Shown here one piece after another: positions 30,251 through 40,201 of a stretch of 64,000 bases of DNA; the first letter of the stretch is position 1, and each line of letters opens with the position of its first letter. The position numbers and the translations under genes are program-made. Source of the DNA: Prionace glauca (taxonomy: Eukaryota; Chordata; Chondrichthyes; Carcharhiniformes; Carcharhinidae); assembly GCA_037974335.1 (NCBI GenBank), contig CM075760.1, forward strand, positions 61,262,515 to 61,326,514, in the 5' to 3' direction. The notes beneath the pieces are model-generated. The model did not search any database and was not told where the DNA came from. It was given only the letters and a program-made list of their open reading frames with translations.

Positions 30251-33200
30251 GCCTCTCCCGCGGGGAGGCCACCGCACCCTGACCCGGGGGATGTGGCACC
30301 AACCCAAAACTTCCCAACACCGGGTTTTTCACGCCTCTTTTACTCGTCACCAAGCCTCTCAGCACAAAGCAGCCCCTCAAATTCCCCAGAAACCACTCAG
30401 ACCCAACTTGACATTGTTTCCCCAGGTCATGACCCTAAGATGCCATCTTGGTTTCAGCCCCTCCACCTGATCAGGTGCCAACTGCAGCAGTGGTTGGCAG
30501 AACGATTGCTCATTTCCAGGACCGGGTGCTGCACTAGATCTCTCTTAATGTCCCACAGTGTTTGTTTTCAATTTGGTACATCTGGTAATTTGTCGCTATT
30601 GATCCTTAATGGAGGGTAAAGGGATTGGCACCCTGATTATCAATTGACACTAATCCACTTCTGCCATCCTCCATTCCCATGGTACTTTGGTACACACAAT
30701 GGTAGTGTGTGTCTGAGATTTCCCGCAGCTTTTGTTAATGCTGGCAATATTGCCACCATGTTGATATTCTCAATAGAGAGATTCTCTTTAAAAATGGTCT
30801 TGAAAGAGTGACCAATTTGTGTTTTCTGTTTCTCACAGGAGCTGTAATCAAAAGTGTGGCCAGAGAGACTCCATGTGCCCAGTCGCCTATTCAGACAAAC
30901 AGTTACCTGACATCCGTGTCCAAGAAACAGACCAGATCCTGGTCGAGAAAGTAAGTTGGATTTGAAGTGTCCTTGGTGTGTGGCTGACAATGCCTGGTTT
31001 GCCGTGGTGGTGAAGTGCCTTGGTGAACCGCAGCAGCCTGTTAGATAAAGAGACTTATTGTGTTATCTAGGCCTGGGTATAAGATCAGTATGTGGCCTCC
31101 TCAAATTGATTCCCTTTACTGATACCCTGCTTGCTTCCTGTTTTCAGCGCTGCTGGGACATCGCCTTGGGCCCGTTGAAACAGCTGCCCATGAATCTGTT
31201 CATCATGTACATGGCTGGCAACACCATCTCCATCCTCCCTATCATGATGGTATGCATGATGGCCTGGAGACCCATACAGGCCCTGATCTCCATGTCAGCA
31301 AGTGAGTATTGTATTGAATGTACTGCTCAGAAACAGCTTTGAATCAACATCACTTGAGCTGCTTAAAGTAGAGTTCTGGGAGTTGAGTAACTAAGGGAGT
31401 TAGGGAAGGAAAGAAAAGAGGTGTTGCTTTGCTTTCTAACTTTCTCAGGCTTTTAATGATCTTAATCTTCCACAGGAGAAGAAGCGACTAGATTTTTGGT
31501 GAGTATCTGCTAAATGACTAAGGTTTATTCTGTTCTGAAGGATCAAAATAGTATAGCAACAGGTGGTAAGGTTAATAAAGTACTTAAATACAAAAATGAA
31601 ATGTACCATTGGTACATAGTTTATTAGTACATAAATAGTTTATTAGTACATATTAAAGATGGGAGGACAGGTGATGTGTCACAGCTGCAACATTTGGGAG
31701 TTCCTCAGTGTCAGTTTGATCCAAGGCAAACCCATCTTTCATAGAGTCATGGAGGTTTACAGCAAGGAAATGGACCCTTTGGCCCAACTTGTCCATGCTG
31801 CCCTTTCTTTTCTCAAGTCCCTGAGCTAGTCACAATTGCCCGCATTTGGCCCATATCCCTCTATACCCATCTTACCCATGTAACTGAGTAAACGTTTTTT
31901 AAAAGACAAAATTGTACCCACTTCTACTACTACCTCTGGCAGCTTGTCCCAGACACTCACCACTCTCTGTGTGAAAAAATTGCCCCTCTGGACCTTTGTG
32001 TCTTCCCCTCTCACCTTAAATCTATGCCCTCTAGTTTTAGGCTCTCCTACCTTTGGGAAAAGATATTGATCTATGCTGCTCATTATTTATGGACCTCTAT
32101 AAGATGACCCCTCAGCCTCTTAAGCTCCAGAGAAAAAAGTTCTGGTCTATCCAGCCTCTCCTTACAACTCAAACCATCATGACCTGGTAGTATCCTAGTA
32201 AATCTCTTCTGCACTCTTTCTAGCTTAATAATTTCCTTTCTATAATAAGGTGACCAGGACTGTACATAGTATTCCTAGCCTCCCATTGTGTCCTGGAATC
32301 CATTTCATCAGGTCCTGGGGACCTATCTATATTGATGCGCTTTCAGACTTCCAGCACCACTTTCTCTGAAATATGTACTGAGTCTGCCGTAAGTGTTAGA
32401 AGTTTGAGCAGCTTCGATTCAGTCTATGAGCTGGAGGCTCAACTGCCGATACTACAATGCATCAGGGAGGGGGAAAATTACCTGGATTTTTTGTTCCAGT
32501 AGACAGTCACACCTCTTGGGACAGAGACTGCTAATTTGTTCACTGGTCAGGGACAGGGCATTGACTGTGAGTGAGGCAGGTAAGGGGATTCAGAGGGCAA
32601 GAATCTTAGCCTTCTCAATTCTCCAACTGGTTTGAGATTTCTTCAGCTTGTTTGGGCTGCAGAGTGGATGAGCAAACTGACCTTGGCACCATGGTCCTGG
32701 AAGCCATTCAAGTTGGAGGAGAGAAAAGAAATATAGGGGTAATATGGGATGGTTTAGTCAGAGGGATTCACACTGTTCTATGCAGCAAAGAGCATGAGTC
32801 TAGGTGGCTGTGTTACTTGCCTTGCACCAGGGTACAGGACATCTGCTCAGGGCTGAAGAGGAACTTACAGTATTGTATCAGATCTACAGCTCAAAAGCAG
32901 CTGCACAGGGGGAGGACCTAGTCATTGTGGTCCATGTAGCTACCAGTGACATAGGCAGGACAAAGAAGGAGGTTTTGCATGGCTACTATGAGGACCTAGG
33001 TACCAAATTAAGAAGCAGGATCTCAAAGTTCATAATCTGGATTATTACCTGAACCACTTGCTAATTGACTTAGGACAAATCAGATCAGAGAGTTGAATGA
33101 ATGACTCAAAGATTGGTGTGGGAGGTGGATTCTGGTTCATGGGGCACTGACACCAGCACTGGGGAAAACATTTTAAACCAAATAGTGGACAGAGAATCAA

Positions 33201-35139
33201 ATTTGTGGCAAGGAATCAAAAATTTATAGAAATAACTGGATGAAGAGATGGTTGGCAAATTTGCTGATGACACAAAGATAGGTGAGAAAGTAAGTTGTAA
33301 CAAGGATATACGGGGGCGGGTTCAAAAAGGCAGAAAGGTTAAGTGAGTGGGCAAATATCGGGTAATTGGATAGAATGTGGGCAAATGGGAAATTGACCAT
33401 TTCGGCAGGAAGAATGAAAAAGAAGCATTTTGTCTGAACGATGAGAGATTCCGAGGCATTCTGGGTGTTTTATTACATAAATCACAAAAGGCTAATATGG
33501 CAAGTAATTGGGATAAGGGAATGTTATCATTCATTGTGAACGGAATTAAATACAGAATTAGGGAGGTTCTGCTTCAGTTGTACAGATCACTAGTGAGACC
33601 ACATCAGAGGACTGTGTACAGTATTTATCTCCTTGATTAAGGAAGGGTGTAAGTATGCTGGAGACAGTTCAGGAAAGGTTTACCAGACCAATATCTGAAA
33701 TGGACAAGCTGTGTTATGAGGAAAAGTTGGACAGGCTAAGCATTCTATCTGCTGGAACTAAGAAGAATAAGTGGCGACTTGAGCCTGTGGGGCCTTGACA
33801 GGATGGAGGTAGAGAAGACGTTTCCTCTTGTGGGATAATCTAAAACTAGGGATCATGGTTTAAAATTAAAGGGTCACCCATTTAAAACAGGGATGAGGAG
33901 AATTTTTTTTCTGAGTGCCGTGAGTTTTTGGGACTTTCTTCCTGAAAAGCAGGTGGAAGCAGAGCCTTTGATAGTTTTAAGGCAGAGGTGGTTAGATTTT
34001 TGGTACACAGAGGCTTGGGGTGAGTGATATGTAATTGGGAGTCAATGGGATGAAGATTTGAGGTTACTATCAGATCAGAGACTAAAGGGCCATTCTGCTC
34101 AATCTCTCCTCGTTGACAGTCCTGTCATCCCAGGAAACAGTCCAGTGAACCTGTGTTAGTCTCCCTCTGGGCAGTTCTCTGGATAAGGAGACCCAAATTC
34201 TGCTGAGTGTTCCAAGTGTGGTTTCACCAAAACTCGATACAATTGCAGAAAGATTTCCTCATTCTGAAACTCCATCCGTAGAGATAAAGGCTAATAGACC
34301 ATCTGGATCCTAATTTCCTGCTGTGCCTATGTGCTGACTCTCTATGATTTGAGGACAATGATTCCCAATTCTCTCTGAATGTTTCTCATTCTCTGACCTT
34401 CCTACTTTTCCATTCTTGCTCTCAGTCTTTAGGGTCCTGGGGAATTCGAGTCAGCATTGGCTGCAGCCTCTGGTCGACTTCATCGGCAACCTGCTGGGGT
34501 TGGCTCTGGCCTTCTACAAGTGCCAGGCGATGGGGCTACTGCCCACACACGCCTCTGACTGGCTGGCATTCATCCAGCCACCCAAGGTGAGATCCGCACT
34601 CGGTCTGTGATGGGGAACCAGAAAATAGGAAGAGGAAACCATTCAGGGCTGTGGAGCTTGAGAGGTTGAGTAGATTGGGCCCAGTTTGTTTTAATTCATT
34701 CATTACCCATCCCTAGTTGCCCTTGGAGAGCAGTTGAGAGTCAACCACAGGAAATCTGCCACTCTTACCTGATGTGGCCTACATGTGACTCCAGAGCCAC
34801 AGCAATGTGGTTGATTCTCAATAGGCCTCGGGCAACTAGCGATGGGCAATAAATGCTGGCCAGTCAGATATGTCCATATCCCAGGATGAAGAAAAATAAA
34901 TTTGACGAATGGGGGAGGAGTGCAGGGAAAGTGGAGATATCTTTGGGAATTCAGGGATAGTGGGGAAAAAGGGAAAATCTTCGGAAATTGAGGAATGGGG
35001 AGGAGTGTGGGGAAAGTGGAGATGAAGTTGATGATAAATTGTGGAGCAGGCTCGACAGAAGCTATTCCCACTCCGATCCTTACTATATTCTCCTTTCACA
35101 CAGAGAGTGGAGTACATGGGCGGGGGCCTGGTCCTGTGA
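30114..35139 (+). CDS. EMC4: EMC4 (ER membrane protein complex subunit 4), five exons; exon 1 has an in-frame stop
   Basis: EMC4 is a small subunit of the ER membrane complex, which inserts tail-anchored and multipass proteins. Inferred exons are 30114-30193, 30839-30950, 31148-31301, 34426-34586 and 35104-35139. Every junction is GT/AG and phases match. Exon 2 encodes [20 protein letters not shown]. Exon 3 encodes [20 protein letters not shown] and [20 protein letters not shown] (first membrane segment). Exon 4 encodes [20 protein letters not shown], then [10 protein letters not shown] (second membrane segment). Exon 5 ends [10 protein letters not shown], as EMC4 proteins do. Exon 1 aligns as [15 protein letters not shown], then TGA (30159-30161) where the family has Trp, then TLEL. 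Exon 4 starts [19 protein letters not shown], where the family has TFKMLESSSQ and QGLVYL, so it is unusually diverged. This is either a decaying intron-bearing duplicate, or a live gene with another start or an assembly error. The homology call is firm; functionality is not. Confidence 0.9.
31640..34095 (+). mobile_element. Old CR1 (plus) in EMC4 intron 3, split by a minus CR1 end (31735-32380)
   Basis: 31655-31730 encodes [11 protein letters not shown], the ORF1 zinc motif. 32400-33060 resumes with the ORF1 coiled coil and esterase-like part ([18 protein letters not shown]). 33220-34095 holds RT from '[10 protein letters not shown]' to the C-terminal end. The endonuclease is deleted. 31735-32380 is an unrelated minus CR1 tail ([20 protein letters not shown]). 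All parts are heavily mutated. Confidence 0.8.
34096..34425 (+). other. End of EMC4 intron 3 with CR1-like scraps
   Basis: 34100-34300 resembles minus CR1 3' text (AATCTCTCCTCGTTGACAG). Otherwise intron up to the acceptor TTGCTCTCAG at 34425. Confidence 0.5.
34705..34905 (+). mobile_element. Second-type SINE fragment in EMC4 intron 4
   Basis: GTGACTCCAGAGCCACAGC, then GGGCAATAAATGCTGGCC, matching 44036-44225 in the same orientation. Confidence 0.75.
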
Positions 35140-35894
35140 TGGTCCCACTCTCGTCCTATCGCTCACTGAGACACGGCCCGACGAATATCGACACCTGCTG
35201 CCATCTGGCTAACCTGGGACCAGGCTTTCTGTAGGTAACATGCCCTCCCATCACTGGCCCCTCACACACACACAGACAGACACCTGCCCCATGTGCCTGT
35301 GACCGATGTCAGAATGGCTGGAGATATTGACAGCAGGGAGTGTGTACTTTTTCACTGGGCATTCAGTTGTTTATCATGTTGACCCCCTTTGCTGATCCTT
35401 GGATGAGGGAGCTGTTGGGGTTGACGATCGGACTGGAGGTTCCTGGATCAGTCATTCCAGATCATCCAGGTCAGGAGGTCACAGGTTTGTGAAACACTTT
35501 CCTGAGAATCAAGCTGCTGTAACAGGTTCTCCCAGGGGTCCCTTAAACCATCTCTGAAATTAAGTTCCCCTGTGTTGCCTCATTCCTTATGGGAGCTTGC
35601 TGTGCACATGGCAATCATCGTCTCTTCCCACAGAGTGGCAGGCAGTGACTGCACCACGGGAGTGACCAATCGAAAAGAGGGAATGGTCTGGTTCCTGTGC
35701 CCTTTCAGGCTGTCCCAAAGCGTTCTGAATCAACATGGCAACTTCCCATCTCTGAAACACAATCACCATTGCTCACCTGGGAAACTTAGCAGATTCCACA
35801 AATTGTTGGATAACCACCAAATGTTAGGCTGTTTGAATGATTGGCCCTCGAAAAACCAGCAGGAGCTCTCCTTCTCTCCATCCAGTAGTGAATA
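35140..35894 (+). other. EMC4 3' flank, no further gene seen
   Basis: Follows the EMC4 stop. A CACACACACAGACAGAC run lies near 35267. No polyadenylation signal was placed with confidence. No coding domain. Confidence 0.5.
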
Positions 35895-36180
35895 AAGCAT
35901 AGAATCCCTACAGAGCAGAGAGGCCACTCAGCCCATTTAGCCTACACCAACAACAATCCCACCCATGTCCTATCCTGTAACCCCATGTATTTACCGTGCT
36001 AATCTCCCTGACACTAAGACAATTGAGTCTGGTCAATCCACCTAACCTGCACGTCTTTGGACTCTGGGAGGAAACCAGAGCACCTAGAGGAAATCCACAC
36101 AGACATGGGGAGAATGTGCAGTCATCTGAAGCCAGATTTGAACCCAGTCCCTGGTCTGTGAGGCAACAGTGCTAACCACC
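35895..36180 (-). mobile_element. V-type SINE, left member of an inverted pair
   Basis: Minus copy including the distal part (CTACAGAGCAGAGAGGCC) and V block. The head ends at 36180. Confidence 0.8.
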
Positions 36181-36470
36181 AGCCTCCCATGTCTCTGTGG
36201 AGTTTGCATCTTCTCCCTGTGTCTGCGTGAGTTTCCCCTGGGAGGAAAGTGGAGTACCCAAACTCCTAAAACGTGCTGGTTAGGTGGATTAGCCATGCTA
36301 AATTGCCACTTGGTGTCACAAAATATGTAGATTGGGGTACTTAGTGGGGTAAATATATCGGGTTACGGGGATAGGGTGGTGGAGAGGGCCTGGGTAAGAT
36401 GCTCAGACAATCAGTGCAGGCTCAACGGGCTGAGTGGTCTTTCCTGCACTATAGGATTATATGATTTTAT
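36181..36470 (+). mobile_element. V-type SINE, right member of an inverted pair
   Basis: Plus copy starting inside the V block (TGTGGAGTTTGCATCTTCTC) and ending CCTGCACTATAGGATTATA. It adjoins the minus copy head to head. Confidence 0.8.
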
Positions 36471-36479
36471 AGATGATGC

Positions 36480-38100
36480 TTGTATCTATGAATGTGTGTG
36501 GGTGCACACACATTTCAGTTCATGTGTACCTGTGTGCAAGCACGTACATGTTTGTGTGTGTGAATGTGTTGTCTGCTTTCACTTCATTTAATGATTGTGT
36601 TTGAGTTGTTCCTCTGTGTGTGTTTGTGGGAGGGGTGGGGGAGAGGTGTCAATAATCCATCCCCCCCCCCCCATTCTGAGCTTACACCCGATGCCAGGAG
36701 TGGATCGAGAAGGCTGGAGGCAAATTGATAACCTCGAGGTGAGTGGAGAAACACTCAGTGTGAGTTTGACGCTGCTGTGAAGAATGTGCAATGTCTTTTC
36801 ACTGATTCTGTAGCTGTGGAAATAAAGAGTTTCAGCGAAACGGGGCCTCTGTGAAATGACAGCAGACAAAAACAAGAGTCAGATTTCACTGACTCCACCA
36901 GCTTAAAGCTCTCCTGTTCCACTTTAAACTCTGCAACAATCTCACCTTTTCTCTCCCACAATATTCAGCCTTCAGTACCTGAGCTGGTGGAAATATAATC
37001 GTTCTCTATTTGCTGACTCATTTCACCATCACTCTTGTGAGGGAGATGGAATGGGAGTTGTCTTGTGTGAAATATAAACATCAATACAGACTAGTTAAAT
37101 CGAACAGTCTTCTTCCAGGCTGGATATTCTCTACAATTCATGTAATCTCTGATCAGCAGGTTCCACCATTTGCACTGCACATGTTCAGAGTATAACCTGG
37201 TGCTGAGAAATCACACTGAGCTTCTATAGTCATTAATGTCCACAGAAATTGTCATGTGTAAAATTATGAATTGTAACATTGTCATTGAAATCGATGAGCA
37301 GAAATTTTCATCAACCAGATCCACTCTCGAAAAGACACGGCTGAGAATCTTCTCCCAAACAACGCCCTCTCTCAGATCTTTTAAGAAAGGGTCCATTTCC
37401 AGGATTTCAATCCCTCCTTTCACTATTCTTCTGCCTTAGATTACCACATGCATTCAAGCTTCCACACAATTTCTCTGGTATTCAGCCATGCCAGCAGAAC
37501 ACTACTATTTCACAGGTGGTTCAAAGTCCCCTACCTTAGGATTATTTCAGGGTCTGTCTTTTTGCCAGCCAATTTCACCAGGTGTGATGTCTTTAACTAG
37601 AAACCTCTCTTTGCTCCTTTAGGGAACAGTATTTTGTTCAGATTCCCTTTGACTTCAGTTTTCCTCAGACTTTTTTAATTCCCTGGTTTCTGGAGCTATC
37701 TGCTCTTTAACTTCTGGGATTTTCTTTCTTGCCCTTGCTTCATTGTTCTGCCTGATGTTTCTGGCAGTTTCCTCTTCAGCTAACTCAAAAATTATTTCTA
37801 ACCCAAAATGGCCACTGGTTGCCAAGTAACAACTTTATCTTTCTTTACACTCATGTTTTTCACATTGTAAATTCTCCAAACACAATGCAGACACAGTTTG
37901 GAATGAAACCAAAACCCTATACACGCAAACACCTTTATTTAACATTATGAAAGTTTTAACCCTTTTGTACATGGAAACACTGAATTAAACTTGCTTAAAT
38001 CTATACCGTATTACTAATAGCCAACAATACAAATATAGATTACTAAATCTACTTCTCGATAGGGAGAAACTAAGGAAGGATGAGTTAAGGTTGGGCAAAT
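36480..38100. other. Non-coding stretch with GT-rich and poly-C tracts
   Basis: GT-rich imperfect microsatellite at 36490-36575 and a C run at 36661-36672, then AT-rich unique-looking DNA. No gene recognised. Confidence 0.55.
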
Positions 38101-38104
38101 TTTT

Positions 38105-39135
38105 AGTCACGGTTTGACCCAGTGGAAGGAAGGAAGGGGGGGGGGGGAGTTTAGATCAGAGTTGAGGGGGAACTTCTTCACTCAAAGGGTGGTGAGTCTC
38201 TGGAATTCTCTGCACGTTGAAGTGGTGGAGGCTACAAAGAACAAAGAACAAACAAAGAACAAAACAGCACGGGAAACAGGCCCTTCGGCCCAACGAGCCC
38301 GCGCCGCCGTCCCATGGTCAGTGACCTATTCATGACTCTAGTCTATGCCTAATGTGTGAGGATCAGGGAGGTCCAATATAGGGACAATTTGTTACCCAAT
38401 CAATCAGCCTAAAAGCACATTTTTGGGATGTGGGAGGAAACCGGAGCACCCGGAGGAAACCCACGCAACCACGGGGAGAACGCGCAAACTCCCACGGACA
38501 CAGGCCCAACTCCATGTGTCCGCACAGCAACAGAGATAGCCTCTGTGCTGCCATGATGCCCTCGAGATGGTAAGTGCCTGTGGATAAAAATTTCATTATT
38601 AAAGACTCTATATCCCTGAGACTAAAACTGACCCCAAGCCTACAATGCTTAATAAGGCCTGCTATATCCCCCTATATGTAAACTGCTCATGTGGCTGTCC
38701 AAATTACTCTTGAACAACCCTAGCGTGCCTGCTTCCACCACCTTACTCGGCAATGCATTCCACATCCCCACTACCCTTTGTGTGAAAAACTGCCCTCTAA
38801 TATTAGTCTTATACCTAGCCCCCCTCACCCTAAGCCCGTGACCCCTCGTTCTATCCATTTCTAATAGCGGAAAAAGCTTATCACCATCTACTCTATCTGT
38901 CCCCTTCATAATCTTATAAACCTCTATTAAGCTACCTATATTCAGCTACCTCGCTGAATATATTTAAGTCACGGGTAGATAGGTTTCTGATAGACAGGAG
39001 AATTAAGGGTTATGGGGAGAAAGTGGGAAAGTGGAACTGATCCAGTTCAGATCAGCCATGATCTTATTGAATGGCGGGGCAGGCTCGAAGGGCTAGATGG
39101 CCTACTCCTGCTCCTATTTCTTATGTTCTTAGAGC
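38105..39135 (+). mobile_element. CR1 3' end (plus) split by a minus SINE/CR1 block at 38236-38935
   Basis: 38150-38235 ([20 protein letters not shown]) continues at 38936 (YLAEYI, then the end GGCCTACTCCTGCTCCTATTTCTTATG as two pieces). The interrupting 0.7 kb is minus oriented. It holds a CAAAGAACAAA-rich tail, a V-like block near 38440, and a CR1 C-terminus (FFTQRVVGMWNALPSKVVEA) at 38649-38909. Confidence 0.8.
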
Positions 39136-39258
39136 AGTTTGTAGAAACCCTCTATCTTCAAACAGTCCCCAGTGTACTTCCAGCTCTGACAGGTAACTGA
39201 TACTCTCCGCACAATCATTTTCATGGTTTCTCCCTAGTTTGAAATTCAATCACAATAA

Positions 39259-40095
39259 TTAGCTGTGAATTCGCTGGTGTGTCAGAAGATTCGATGAGGT
39301 AACGTATCCCTTCCCACACTGCAAGCAGGTGAACGGCCTCTCTCCAGTGTGAACCCGCTGATGTATTGCTAGTTTAGATGACTGATTGAATCCCTTCTCA
39401 CACACAGAACAGATGAATGGCCTGTCCTCTGTGTGGATTCGCTGGTGTATTGCTAGGTTGGATGAATGATTGAATCTTTTCCCACACACAGAGCAGATGA
39501 ACGGTTTCTCCCCAGTGTGAACTCGCTGGTGTGTCAGCAGAGTTGATGACCGAGTGAATCCTTTCCCACACACAGAGCAGGTGAATGGCTTCTCCCCAGT
39601 GTGAATTCGCTGGTGTGTGAACAAGGTGGCTGACTGAGCAAATCCCTTTCCACACTGGGAACAGGTGAATGGCCTGTCCCCAGTGTGAACTCGCTGGTGT
39701 TTCAACAAAGTAGATGAGTCAGCAAATCCCTTCCCACACTGGGAGCAAGTGAATGGCCTCTCCTGAGTGTGAGCTCGCTGGTGTATCAGCAGAGTGGATG
39801 AGTGAGAAAATCCCTTCCCACATTCAGAGCAGGTGAATGGTTTCTCCCCAGTGTGAACTCGCTGGTGTATTGCTAGATTAGATGACTGATTGAATCCTTT
39901 CCCACATTGGGAGCAGGTGAACAGCCTCTCCTCAGCATGAATCCTCTGATGTATATTTAAGCTGGATATCTGAGTGAATCCCTTCCTACAATGGGAGCAG
40001 GTGAATGGCCTCTCACCAGTGTGACTGCGTCGATGAGTTTCCAGCAGGGATGGGTAATTGAATTGCTTCCCACAATCCTCACACTTCCATGCCAT
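39259..40095 (-). CDS. ZNF-5: C2H2 zinc-finger protein, 10 fingers
   Basis: 278 residues starting MAWKCEDCGK, with ten intact C2H2 fingers and no other domain, ending HQRIHS and a stop. Finger bodies differ mainly at the DNA-contact positions (for example QSSNLAIH, HSSTLLIH, DSSTLLKH, TSSNLLTH), as expected for a selected array. Linkers are TGE(K/R)P, with AEERL, TQERP, TGDRP and TEDRP variants. The leader upstream (40096-40201) shows the family's decayed finger text and is cut at 40202 by the 3' end of a 3.8 kb CR1. Its normal 5' exon is therefore displaced or lost, and expression is doubtful even though the coding frame is whole. Confidence 0.87.
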   Translation of the reverse strand: MAWKCEDCGKQFNYPSLLETHRRSHTGERPFTCSHCRKGFTQISSLNIHQRIHAEERLFTCSQCGKGFNQSSNLAIHQRVHTGEKPFTCSECGKGFSHSSTLLIHQRAHTQERPFTCSQCGKGFADSSTLLKHQRVHTGDRPFTCSQCGKGFAQSATLFTHQRIHTGEKPFTCSVCGKGFTRSSTLLTHQRVHTGEKPFICSVCGKRFNHSSNLAIHQRIHTEDRPFICSVCEKGFNQSSKLAIHQRVHTGERPFTCLQCGKGYVTSSNLLTHQRIHS

Positions 40096-40201
40096 CTCCC
40101 TGTTGTGACTGTAATTATGTTCCTAAAGGCTAGATGATTAGTTGAAGTCTCGTCCACAATCAGAACACGTGTACAGTTTCTCTCCACTGTGAATGGTGCT
40201 T

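Noticed and set aside
30194-30619. Open frame after the EMC4 exon 1 donor
   Set aside because: It begins inside the inferred intron and has no similarity to EMC4 or another family.
36680-36741. Possible exon (CTTACACCCGATGCC to ACCTCGAG followed by GTGAGTGG)
   Set aside because: The donor is good, but none of the three frames gives a recognisable protein and the acceptor region is a poly-C run. No neighbouring exon was found.
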